A program made the position numbers and the translations under genes. Positions 52,426-60,506 of a stretch of 64,000 nucleotides of DNA are shown here, piece after piece (within the stretch, counting starts at the first letter, position 1; each line of letters begins with the position of its first letter). The notes beneath the pieces are model-generated. The model was given only the letters and a program-made list of their open reading frames with translations, did no database searches and was not told the origin of the DNA. The stretch is from Oscillospiraceae bacterium (GTDB taxonomy: Bacteria; Bacillota; Clostridia; Saccharofermentanales; Saccharofermentanaceae). The stretch covers positions 1-64,000 of the forward strand of contig CACWXL010000012.1 of assembly GCA_902764825.1 (NCBI GenBank). The letters run 5' to 3'.

Positions 52426-53403
52426 ATGGGTTATTATTGCGGAATCGATTTAGGCGGCACGAATATCAAAGCCGGTATCGTAGACGGCGAAGGCAAGCTC
52501 CTTAACAAGCTGTCTATCAAGACATTGGCAGAGAGATCAATGGAAGAGATCATCCACGATATGGGCAAGCTCGCCTCTGATGCGATCAAGGATGCAGGTC
52601 TTGAAGTAAAGGATATCGAGTGCATCGGTATCGGTTCTCCCGGAACACCTGACAACGAAGAAGGTCTTCTCGTATACTCAAGCAACCTTCCGTTCAACAA
52701 AGCTCCCATGAGAAAGCTCATCAGGGAAGTCGTTGATCTCCCTGTATATATCGATAATGACGCTAACTGCGCAGCAATGGCTGAGGCAGTTGCAGGCGCT
52801 GCAAAGGGCGCAAAGGATTCCGTTACCATCACTCTGGGAACAGGCGTCGGCGCAGGCGTTATCGTCAACGGCAGGATCTTCTCCGGATTCAACCAGGCAG
52901 GTTCAGAGTTCGGCCACACAGTCCTTGTCTCAGGCGGCGTTCAGTGCGGATGCGGCAGAAAGGGCTGCTTTGAGCAGTATGCTTCCGCTACGGCTCTCGC
53001 AAGAATGACAAGGGAAGCTGCCGAGGCAAATCCCGATTCTCTCCTCAACAAGGTAAAGGAGGATTTCGGCGAGTGGAACGCACAGATCGCTTTCGTCGCA
53101 ATGAGACAGGGCGACAAGGTTGCAGCAGAGGTCGTAGACAGCTACACGGATTATCTTGCTGACGGACTTGCAAATGCGATCAATGCATTCATGCCTGAGA
53201 TCCTTGTTGTAGGCGGCGGTGTCTGCAATGAAGGCGATCCGCTCCTCATCCCCATGCGTGAGAAGACAATGTCCCGTCCTTACTTCGGACCCGGAGTTCC
53301 GAAGACACGCATCGAGCTTGCACAGATGGGCAACGATGCAGGCATCGTAGGCGCTGCCATGATGGGCAAGTCCTGCGTAGACGACGGCAAGAACGGCAAG
53401 TAA
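52426..53403 (+). CDS. ROK family glucokinase
   Basis: This 325-residue cytosolic sugar kinase has the ATP motif GIDLGGTNIKAGIV, the substrate loop with GIGSPGTPDNEEG, IDNDANCAAMAEA with the catalytic Asp, TLGTGVGAG, EFGHTVLVSGG, and the ROK zinc motif CGCGRKGCFEQYAS. It likely phosphorylates glucose released by cellobiose or cellodextrin phosphorolysis. It stands between ecfT and truA, where Bacillota usually have no gene, and has its own promoter. Confidence 0.92.
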   Translation: MGYYCGIDLGGTNIKAGIVDGEGKLLNKLSIKTLAERSMEEIIHDMGKLASDAIKDAGLEVKDIECIGIGSPGTPDNEEGLLVYSSNLPFNKAPMRKLIREVVDLPVYIDNDANCAAMAEAVAGAAKGAKDSVTITLGTGVGAGVIVNGRIFSGFNQAGSEFGHTVLVSGGVQCGCGRKGCFEQYASATALARMTREAAEANPDSLLNKVKEDFGEWNAQIAFVAMRQGDKVAAEVVDSYTDYLADGLANAINAFMPEILVVGGGVCNEGDPLLIPMREKTMSRPYFGPGVPKTRIELAQMGNDAGIVGAAMMGKSCVDDGKNGK

Positions 53404-53412
53404 TATACCGCT

Positions 53413-54156
53413 ATGCCCAGAATAGCCTTCATAACCGAGTTTGACGGCACGGATTTTGCCGGATTCCAATCGCAGGAAAATGCAAGGGCTGTTCAGGATG
53501 TCTTGGAAAAGGCATTAGAAGATTTATATAAGACGAAGATCAGACTTACGGGGTGTTCCAGAACTGACGCAGGTGTGCATGCAAAATGCCACTTAAGTCA
53601 CGCGGACGTCCCGTTTGTTATTCCTGAAGAGAAATTCCCTCTGGCTATGAACGCGCTTTTGCCCGACGACGTTGCGGTCAAGAAGTCGTTCTATGTAAAT
53701 GATGATTTCTCCGCGAGGTTCGACATCAAGGGCAAGAGATATATCTACAGGATCTATTCTTCTCCTACGAGAAGTCCGCTTTTGGACAGGACGGCATATT
53801 ATTGCCCTGTCCTTCCCGATATCGCGAAAATGAAGGCCGCCGCAGAGTTTTTCGCCGGCGAGCATGATTTCGCGGCATTCTGTGCTGCGGGCGGATCCCA
53901 GAAGACCACCGTAAGAAGGCTTTTCGGAGTCAAGGTGGAAGCTTCGGGAGAGGATCCGTGTCAGATCGAGATCGAAGTATCGGGAGAGGCTTTTCTCTAC
54001 AACATGGTAAGGATAATCGCAGGTACGCTTTTATATGTCGGGCAGGGCAAGATCGAGCCGACGGAAGTAAAGGATATCATCGATGGCGGCGACAGGTCAC
54101 AGGCAGGAAAGACACTGCCCGCAAAAGGCCTGACTTTGGAAGAAGTGTTTATCTGA
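53413..54156 (+). CDS. truA: tRNA pseudouridine(38-40) synthase TruA
   Basis: This 247-residue enzyme isomerises uridines in the anticodon arm. It has EFDGTDFAGFQSQENARAVQ, the catalytic Asp in LTGCSRTDAGVHAKCH, ARFDIKGKRYIYRIYS, and late motifs FLYNMVRIIAGTLL and AKGLTLEEVF. It follows glucokinase by 9 nt. No good Shine-Dalgarno sequence is visible, so it may be coupled to the upstream gene. Confidence 0.96.
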   Translation: MPRIAFITEFDGTDFAGFQSQENARAVQDVLEKALEDLYKTKIRLTGCSRTDAGVHAKCHLSHADVPFVIPEEKFPLAMNALLPDDVAVKKSFYVNDDFSARFDIKGKRYIYRIYSSPTRSPLLDRTAYYCPVLPDIAKMKAAAEFFAGEHDFAAFCAAGGSQKTTVRRLFGVKVEASGEDPCQIEIEVSGEAFLYNMVRIIAGTLLYVGQGKIEPTEVKDIIDGGDRSQAGKTLPAKGLTLEEVFI

Positions 54157-54206
54157 TCGTGCTGCTTCAAGGCGCGCCATTCTGCGGACAATCGGCCCGA
54201 TTTATA

Positions 54207-54265
54207 TTAATAAAAGATTTCTAAGGTGATATAATTATTCAAATGCGGGCCGGAATACCCGCATT
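54207..54265 (+). promoter_or_regulatory. Extended -10 promoter and 5' hairpin before nfeD
   Basis: TTAATA (54207-54212) and TATAAT (54230-54235) are 17 nt apart, with TGA before the -10. AATGCGGG (54242-54249) pairs with CCCGCATT (54258-54265), placing a hairpin right at the predicted transcript start, which could protect the message. Confidence 0.6.
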
Positions 54266-54290
54266 AATTAAAATAGGGAGGATTAGAGAA

Positions 54291-54731
54291 ATGATCAGTT
54301 GGTGGATAATATGGCTCATCATTGCAGTCATTATGCTCATCATTGAGATCGTGACCACGGGTCTTGCGACACTCTGGTTTGCAGTCGGCGCCATTGTTGC
54401 AATGATAATGGACCTTTGCGGCGCATCTTTAGTATCTCAGATCATAGTGATGGCGTTAGTGTCCATAGTATGTTTTATTCTCTGCATGATCTGGATCAAG
54501 CCTAAGCTTGAATCACTTCGCAGGAAGAATGTCCAGAAGACCAATGCGGACAGATTGATCGGAAGGGAAGGTGTCGTGATCGTGCCATTCGATTCGGTCA
54601 ACGGAAAAGGCCAGGTTAAGGTCGACGGACAGATCTGGAGTGCCAAGGCAGAGGAAGATTTCAATGAAGGCACCAAAATCACAGTAAAAGCAATTGAAGG
54701 CGTTAAGCTCGTAGTTGAGCGCGTTATTTAA
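54291..54731 (+). CDS. NfeD family membrane protein
   Basis: This 146-residue short NfeD has two to three N-terminal helices (WWIIWLIIAVIMLIIEIVTT, then IIVMALVSIVCFILCMIWI) and a C-terminal OB-fold (DRLIGREGVVIVPFDSVNGK, then QIWSAKAEEDFNEGTKIT). NfeD proteins work with SPFH proteins in membrane microdomains; an SPFH gene follows by 18 nt. The open frame begins at 54243, but GGGAGG before the ATG at 54291 and the promoter position set the start. Confidence 0.92.
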   Translation: MISWWIIWLIIAVIMLIIEIVTTGLATLWFAVGAIVAMIMDLCGASLVSQIIVMALVSIVCFILCMIWIKPKLESLRRKNVQKTNADRLIGREGVVIVPFDSVNGKGQVKVDGQIWSAKAEEDFNEGTKITVKAIEGVKLVVERVI

Positions 54732-54749
54732 AAAGGGGAGGAATTAAAA

Positions 54750-55664
54750 ATGTTACCTATCATCGCAGCATCAGCAGGACCTATTATCGGAGTAGCAATC
54801 GCGATCATCGTTATCCTGGTACTTATCATACCTAACATCAAGATCGTTCCGCAGGCAACAACGTTCATCATCGAGCGTTTGGGCACATACAGAACAACAT
54901 GGGAGACAGGCTTCCACATGAAAGTCCCTTTCATCGACCGTGTTGCGAAGAAGATCTCATTGAAGGAAAAGGTTGCTGACTTCGCACCTCAGGCCGTTAT
55001 CACAAAGGATAACGTTACAATGCAGATCGATACGGTCCTTTTCTATCAGATCGTAGATCCTAAGCTCTACACATACGGCATCGAGCGTCCTATCGTTGCT
55101 ATCGAGAATCTCTCGGCAACAACTCTCCGTAACATCATCGGTGATCTGGAACTCGACCAGACACTCACATCAAGAGACATCATCAACACAAGAATGAGAG
55201 AGATCCTTGATGAAGCTACAGACCCTTGGGGAATCAAGGTCAACCGTGTTGAGCTCAAGAACATCATCCCGCCTAAGGAGATCCAGGCAGCGATGGAGAA
55301 GCAGATGAAGGCTGAGCGTGAGAAGAGAGAAAAGATCCTCATCGCAGAAGGTGAGAAGGAATCTGCTATCAGAGTCGCAGAAGGTGAAAAGGAAGCAGCC
55401 ATCTTAAGAGCTGAAGCTAAGAAGCAGGCTGCAATAAGAGAAGCTGAAGGTCAGGCTCAGGCTATCATCGCAGTACAGGAAGCTACGGCCAAGGGTCTTC
55501 AGATGATCAAGGACGTAGGCGCTGATGACGGACTTATCGCCATCAAGGGCCTCGAAGCTCTCGAAAAGGTCGGCCAGGGCGCATCTACAAAGATCATCAT
55601 CCCTTCAGATCTTCAGGGCATTGCCGGACTTACAACCACGATCAAAGAGATCGCAAAATCATAA
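54750..55664 (+). CDS. SPFH/Band 7 membrane-microdomain protein
   Basis: This 304-residue stomatin/QmcA-like protein has one N-terminal membrane helix (residues 8-30), the SPFH domain (IVPQATTFIIERLGTYRTTW, PFIDRVAKKISLKE, VDPKLYTYGIERP), and a long coiled coil rich in Glu/Ala (IRVAEGEKEAAILRAEAKKQ). It probably organises membrane regions and partners with the NfeD protein upstream. It lacks a recognisable enzymatic motif. Confidence 0.93.
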   Translation: MLPIIAASAGPIIGVAIAIIVILVLIIPNIKIVPQATTFIIERLGTYRTTWETGFHMKVPFIDRVAKKISLKEKVADFAPQAVITKDNVTMQIDTVLFYQIVDPKLYTYGIERPIVAIENLSATTLRNIIGDLELDQTLTSRDIINTRMREILDEATDPWGIKVNRVELKNIIPPKEIQAAMEKQMKAEREKREKILIAEGEKESAIRVAEGEKEAAILRAEAKKQAAIREAEGQAQAIIAVQEATAKGLQMIKDVGADDGLIAIKGLEALEKVGQGASTKIIIPSDLQGIAGLTTTIKEIAKS

Positions 55665-55696
55665 TTTAAGACAATAAGTCTTTGGAGGTAAATCGT

Positions 55697-57160
55697 ATGG
55701 ATTACGGTATGTGGAATGACAGAACCAACATGAGCATGCTCACAGACTTCTATGAGCTCACCATGGCAAACGGTTATCTGAACAGCGGAAACAGGGACAA
55801 GATCGTTTATTTCGATATGTTCTTCAGAAACATTCCCGAGAACGGCGGATATGCCGTTATGGCAGGTCTGGAGCAGGTAATTGATTACCTCTCAAGCCTC
55901 AAGTTCTCGGAAGATGACTTAGCTTTCCTCAAGGATAACTATCACTTCAACGAAGAGTTCATCAGCTACTTGAGAGGTTTTGAATTCACATGTGACGTCT
56001 GGGCTATCCCGGAAGGAACAGTCGTATTCCCCAAAGAGCCTCTCGTTAAGGTAAGAGGACCTATCATCCAGGCCCAGCTCCTTGAGACGGCGCTCCTTTG
56101 CACGATCAACCACCAGACTCTTATTGCCACGAAGACGGCAAGGATCGTAAGAGCTGCTGAAGGCAGACCTGTCATGGAGTTCGGTGCACGCCGTGCACAG
56201 GGCTTTGACGCATCTGTTCTCGGTGCAAGAGCAGCTTATATCGCAGGCGCAGCAGGAACATCCTGCACGATCTGCGGACAGCAGTTCGACATCCCGCTCT
56301 CCGGTACGATGGCTCACTCCTGGGTAATGCTTTTCGACAATGAGTTCGAAGCATTCAAGGCATATTCACTCGCATATCCTGACGGAGCTCTTCTGCTCGT
56401 TGATACATACGACGTTCTCCGTTCCGGTATTCCGAATGCGATCAAGTGCGCTAAGGAAGTCCTTGAGCCCATGGGCAAGAGACTTAAGGGTATCAGGATC
56501 GATTCCGGCGACCTTACATACATGACTCAGAGTGCACGTAAGATGCTCGATGAGGCAGGACTTACGGATTGTAAGATCACTGTATCCAACGCTCTTGACG
56601 AGTACCTAATCAGAGACCTCATCAGCCAGGGCGCATGCATCGATTCCTTCGGTGTAGGCGAGAGACTCATCACATCAAAGGCTGAGCCTGTTTTCGGCGG
56701 CGTTTACAAGATCTCCGCAGTAGAAGCAGAAGACGGCACGATCATTCCGAAGATGAAGATCTCCGATTCCATCGGCAAGGTCACAAATCCCTGCAGCAAG
56801 AAGATCGTAAGATTCTACGACAACGCTACAGGCAAGGCTTTGGCTGACGTCGTCATGGTCGCAGACGAGGAGATCCCGAATGGTGAGCCTTATGAGATCT
56901 TCGATCCTGACAACACATGGAAGTCCAAGGTACTGGAGAATTACAGGACCAGAGAGCTCATGGTCCAGATCTTCAAGGGCGGCAAGCTCGTTTACAACAA
57001 GCCTGCTATCGGTGAGATCAGAGCTTACTGCACAACAGAGCTCGATTCACTTTGGGATTCCGTTAAGAGATTCGAGAACCCTCACAACTACTATGTCGAC
57101 CTGTCACCTAAGCTTTGGAAGATCAAGGACGACATCTTAAGATCTTACAGAAGAAGATAA
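55697..57160 (+). CDS. pncB: Nicotinate phosphoribosyltransferase
   Basis: This 487-residue enzyme makes nicotinate mononucleotide from nicotinate and PRPP for NAD salvage. Motifs: LTDFYELTMANGYL, FDMFFRNIPENGGYAV, the active-site region EFGARRAQGFDA, MAHSWVMLF, DTYDVLRSGIPNAIK, GIRIDSGDLTYMT and SFGVGERLITSKAEPVFGGV. TTTGGAGG lies 8 nt before the ATG at 55697. Confidence 0.95.
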   Translation: MDYGMWNDRTNMSMLTDFYELTMANGYLNSGNRDKIVYFDMFFRNIPENGGYAVMAGLEQVIDYLSSLKFSEDDLAFLKDNYHFNEEFISYLRGFEFTCDVWAIPEGTVVFPKEPLVKVRGPIIQAQLLETALLCTINHQTLIATKTARIVRAAEGRPVMEFGARRAQGFDASVLGARAAYIAGAAGTSCTICGQQFDIPLSGTMAHSWVMLFDNEFEAFKAYSLAYPDGALLLVDTYDVLRSGIPNAIKCAKEVLEPMGKRLKGIRIDSGDLTYMTQSARKMLDEAGLTDCKITVSNALDEYLIRDLISQGACIDSFGVGERLITSKAEPVFGGVYKISAVEAEDGTIIPKMKISDSIGKVTNPCSKKIVRFYDNATGKALADVVMVADEEIPNGEPYEIFDPDNTWKSKVLENYRTRELMVQIFKGGKLVYNKPAIGEIRAYCTTELDSLWDSVKRFENPHNYYVDLSPKLWKIKDDILRSYRRR

Positions 57161-57174
57161 GGAGAATTACAACA

Positions 57175-57660
57175 ATGGCAAATCCTGTTATCACGATCCA
57201 GATGAAAGACGGCGGCGTAATGAAGGCCGAGCTTTATCCCGAGATCGCACCCATTACGGTTAAGAACTTCGTCGACCTGGCAGCTAAGGGCTTTTACAAC
57301 GGCCTTATCTTCCACAGAGTCATCCCGGGATTCATGATCCAGGGCGGTGACCCTCAAGGAACAGGCATGGGCGGCCCCGGCTATACGATCAAGGGCGAGT
57401 TCTCCGCTAACGGTGTAAGAAACGATCTGAAGCATACAAGAGGCGTCCTTTCCATGGCAAGAGCTATGGATCCTGATTCAGCAGGTTCACAGTTCTTCAT
57501 CATGCACGAGAATTCACCTCATCTTGACGGACAGTATGCTGCTTTCGGAAAGGTGATCGAAGGCATCGAAGTCGTTGATAAGATCGCTTCTGTAAAGACA
57601 GATTATAACGACAGACCTTACGAGGATCAGGTTATCGAATTCATGACGGTTCAGCTCTGA
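57175..57660 (+). CDS. Cyclophilin-type peptidyl-prolyl isomerase
   Basis: This 161-residue cytoplasmic prolyl isomerase has the cyclophilin core: APITVKNFVDLAAKGFYNGL, FHRVIPGFMIQGGDPQGTG (catalytic Arg and Gln), SMARAMDPDSAGSQFFI, LDGQYAAFGKVIEG. No signal peptide. AAGGAG is 10 nt before the ATG, and the gene follows pncB by 14 nt, likely in one transcript. Confidence 0.95.
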   Translation: MANPVITIQMKDGGVMKAELYPEIAPITVKNFVDLAAKGFYNGLIFHRVIPGFMIQGGDPQGTGMGGPGYTIKGEFSANGVRNDLKHTRGVLSMARAMDPDSAGSQFFIMHENSPHLDGQYAAFGKVIEGIEVVDKIASVKTDYNDRPYEDQVIEFMTVQL

Positions 57661-57707
57661 TCCTGAACTTAAGAGCAACTTCTAAACGGCGGGAAAAGGA
57701 AAGGATA

Positions 57708-59330
57708 ATGAAAGAAGTAAAGCAATTAGGGGATACTTCCAGGACAAAGAAGACTGTCAGGACCAAAAACAGGTCTTCAAAGGAAGTCAAGACCGTAAAG
57801 ATCCCATACCCCTGGCTTTATGCTTCGATCGTCCTTTTCCTTACGATCCCGCTGTTTATGTTTTTCATGGGATACCTGAAGCTTGCTGTCGGGATCCCTC
57901 TGACACTGATATTTGCAGGGATACTGCTATATTCGGTATCCGACTGCCTGAATGATCCTGACGGGCATAAGCTCTCTGCACCTGAGACTACTCTCGAAGT
58001 GCCGGTGTCCTACATAATCGGATTTGCCGTAACGGCATTGCTTATCTCATATGTATCCGGCGTCGGCGAGTATATCTATTCGCTGCAGGACCATGAATAC
58101 AGGCGTGCGATATTAAGGGACCTGATAGATTATGACTGGCCCGTCATCTATAACTATTCGACGCAGACAAATCCCGAAGTAATAGAGATCTTTAAGTCGG
58201 CATCTGGCAACAGGGCGTTCTCTTATTACTTTATCTACTGGATGCCCGCAGCTCTTACAGGCAAGATGTTCGGTTTTAATGCCGGCAATCTTGTCCTGTT
58301 CATATGGAATTCCATAGGGATATTCTTATCCCTCATGGGAGCAAGTGCAGTAATAAAAAGATTTACTGCGTGGGTGCCTTTCATCTTCGTATTCTTCTCA
58401 GGTCTTGATGCGATCCCGAACATGGTCTATGAACTCACGGAATATAACGGCTGGAGATGGTTCGAAGGATACGTTACGTCGATGTCCTATGTCAGCAATT
58501 TCAGGGAGATGGCGAGCGTCTTTAACCAGATGATCCCGTGCTTCCTTGTAGTGTGCCTTCTCATGATGTCTTACAACACCCGCTCTCTTGGCCTTACTTC
58601 CGGTATCTTATTCGGTTATTCGCCATGGGCGGTATTCGGCATCCTGCCGATGGTTGCCGCAACTTTGTTTTCAAAGAAGCACAGGGCAGGCAAGATCTCG
58701 AAAACGATAACCAACGCATTAAGTCCTGCCAATATCGTCTCGGCACTTCTTATCCTCGCGGTATTCGGCAGTTACTACATGACCAACTCCGCGGCCGTAA
58801 GTTACAAGGGCTTTGCCTGGCAGTATTTTGACAGCCCGCTGAAGTTCGTCATCGCATATATCGTATTCATCCTGATCGAAGTCATTCCTTTTGCGGTGAT
58901 ACTTTATAAGCGCGGGAAGGTTGATCCCGTATTCTGGGCAGCAGTTGTGACACTCCTCATATTGCCGTTCTACAGGATCTCCGAGATGAATGACTTTACG
59001 ATGAGAGGATCTATGCCGGCGCTGTTCTTCTTGTGCATCGGACTTTCCGGTGTCGTTGCTGAGATCATGGATCAGAAGAACACCCCTACGACAAAGAAGG
59101 GCTGGCTTAAGCCTGCGGCCATCATGCTTACCGTTGTCGTCATGATGTTCACGACGCTTTTGAACCTCTTTGTTATATTCGGTTCGATTATCGAAGGTGA
59201 ACCCGGTGCGGAAGAGAACATCGGTTCATTCGGAAACATCAATCAGGCGGAATATGCGGAAGTCATTCAGGAACAGTTCTTCGCCGAAGGCTATGAGGAC
59301 AGTTTCTTCTACAGATATTTTGCGAGATAA
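57708..59330 (+). CDS. Large polytopic membrane protein, possible GT-C glycosyltransferase
   Basis: This 540-residue protein has a basic N-terminus (KKTVRTKNRSSKEVK) and about eleven to twelve membrane helices. A large hydrophilic loop after the third helix (residues about 105-170: SLQDHEYRRAILRDLIDYDW, then PVIYNYST) contains acidic residues in the position seen in GT-C glycosyltransferases that use lipid-linked sugars. A second loop reads YELTEYNGWRWFEGY. No exact family is recognised. It is near a GT2 polyprenyl-phosphate transferase and a YfhO homologue, so a cell-surface glycan role is plausible. Confidence 0.6.
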   Translation: MKEVKQLGDTSRTKKTVRTKNRSSKEVKTVKIPYPWLYASIVLFLTIPLFMFFMGYLKLAVGIPLTLIFAGILLYSVSDCLNDPDGHKLSAPETTLEVPVSYIIGFAVTALLISYVSGVGEYIYSLQDHEYRRAILRDLIDYDWPVIYNYSTQTNPEVIEIFKSASGNRAFSYYFIYWMPAALTGKMFGFNAGNLVLFIWNSIGIFLSLMGASAVIKRFTAWVPFIFVFFSGLDAIPNMVYELTEYNGWRWFEGYVTSMSYVSNFREMASVFNQMIPCFLVVCLLMMSYNTRSLGLTSGILFGYSPWAVFGILPMVAATLFSKKHRAGKISKTITNALSPANIVSALLILAVFGSYYMTNSAAVSYKGFAWQYFDSPLKFVIAYIVFILIEVIPFAVILYKRGKVDPVFWAAVVTLLILPFYRISEMNDFTMRGSMPALFFLCIGLSGVVAEIMDQKNTPTTKKGWLKPAAIMLTVVVMMFTTLLNLFVIFGSIIEGEPGAEENIGSFGNINQAEYAEVIQEQFFAEGYEDSFFYRYFAR

Positions 59331-59342
59331 AAGAACAAAATA

Positions 59343-59370
59343 AAGGCTGTCTTTGAAGACAGCCTTTTGT
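59343..59370. terminator. Bidirectional terminator between convergent genes
   Basis: AAGGCTGTC (59343-59351) pairs perfectly with GACAGCCTT (59358-59366), with TTTT-rich text on the plus strand and TTTATTTTG on the minus strand. Confidence 0.85.
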
Positions 59371-59374
59371 TTTA

Positions 59375-60319
59375 TCAGTCTTTGGATTCCTCGGAAGTGA
59401 TATATATCGGTCTTGCCTTGGACTCTATGTAGATACGTCCTATGTATTCGCCTATCAGGCCCAAAGCCATCAGGATCAGTCCGCCGATAAAGAGGATGAA
59501 GCACAGGAGTGAAGGGTAACCCATGATGTTAACATCAGTCCAGAACCGGCCGATTATTGCTTTTATGAAGTAGTAGAGCATATAAGCAAAGCCTGCGAAC
59601 GCAAAGAAGAAACCCATATATGTTGCGATACGCAAAGGTGCTGTGGTAAATGCCACGATGCCGTCTATAGCATATCTGAAAAGCTTCCAGAAGCTCCACT
59701 TGGTCTCGCCGGCAACACGCTCGACATTCTCATGCTCGACCCACTTGGTCCTGAATCCTACCCAGGCAAAGATACCCTTTGAGAATCTCTGGCGCTCTTT
59801 CATACTTAAAATCGAGTCAACGACTCCGCGCTTCATGAGCCTGAAGTCTCTCGCACCGTCTGCGATCTCAACGTCGCACATGCGGTTGATGAGCTTGTAG
59901 AACCTTCTTGCAAACCAGCTCCTTATCTTGGGCTCGCCCTTGCGTGTAACGCGTCTTGCCGCAACGATATCGTATTCGCCCGAATCCAAGGCCTTGATCA
60001 TCTCGGGGATGAGTGACGGGGGATCCTGCATGTCGGCATCGAGTATTGCGATGTAATCGCCCTTGGCCTTTTCCATGCCCGCATACATTGCAGCTTCCTT
60101 GCCGAAGTTCCTGGAGAAGAAGATATACTTAACGCCTTTGTCGTTTGCCGCGAGATCTCTGATGATATCCGCTGTTTTATCGCGGCTTCCGTCGTTTACG
60201 AAGATGAACTCGTAATTCCTGTCGGCCGTGTCTGATTTTCTGACATCGCAGAGTGCTTCATAAAGGATCGGCAAAGATCCTTCTTCGTTATAGCAGGGAA
60301 TGATAAGACTGATCAGCAC
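59375..60319 (-). CDS. GT2 polyprenyl-phosphate glycosyltransferase (CsbB/GtrB/DPM1-like)
   Basis: This 314-residue enzyme loads a sugar from a nucleotide donor onto undecaprenyl phosphate at the inner membrane face. The GT-A domain has LIIPCYNEEGSLP, FVNDGSRDKT, the DXD-type AILDADMQDPP, and MKERQRFSKGIFAWVGF. Two C-terminal membrane helices follow (about residues 225-255 and 265-290). The start is a GTG at 60319 with AAAGGAG 7 nt upstream. It is divergent from a YfhO-like gene, the pairing known from B. subtilis csbB-yfhO in teichoic-acid GlcNAc decoration. The donor sugar is not readable. Confidence 0.9.
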   Translation of the reverse strand: MLISLIIPCYNEEGSLPILYEALCDVRKSDTADRNYEFIFVNDGSRDKTADIIRDLAANDKGVKYIFFSRNFGKEAAMYAGMEKAKGDYIAILDADMQDPPSLIPEMIKALDSGEYDIVAARRVTRKGEPKIRSWFARRFYKLINRMCDVEIADGARDFRLMKRGVVDSILSMKERQRFSKGIFAWVGFRTKWVEHENVERVAGETKWSFWKLFRYAIDGIVAFTTAPLRIATYMGFFFAFAGFAYMLYYFIKAIIGRFWTDVNIMGYPSLLCFILFIGGLILMALGLIGEYIGRIYIESKARPIYITSEESKD

Positions 60320-60339
60320 GGCAATTCTCCTTTGATCAT

Positions 60340-60442
60340 GCAGACGTTTCCTATTCCGCGTCTGCTTATCAGATTATTTGAGCTGTTTGCGGCAATTGCG
60401 CGAGCATAGCGAGACGCAGCCGCAAATAGATTAAATAATCTG
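60340..60442. repeat. Two adjacent perfect stem-loops between divergent GT2 and yfhO-like genes
   Basis: GCAGACG (60340-60346) pairs with CGTCTGC (60359-60365). Next, CAGATTATTT (60370-60379) pairs with AAATAATCTG (60433-60442), and inside it TTTGCGGC (60386-60393) with GCCGCAAA (60419-60426), around a 25-nt GC-rich loop. A TATAAT at 60450-60455 right after it is a likely -10 for the plus gene. The structures could be an operator, leader RNA elements for the minus gene, or a short mobile repeat. Confidence 0.7.
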
Positions 60443-60506
60443 TTTGTATTATAATCAAAAAATATTGTAAGTGACAATAAAATGCCGGAGAAAGGGCGGA
60501 ACGATA

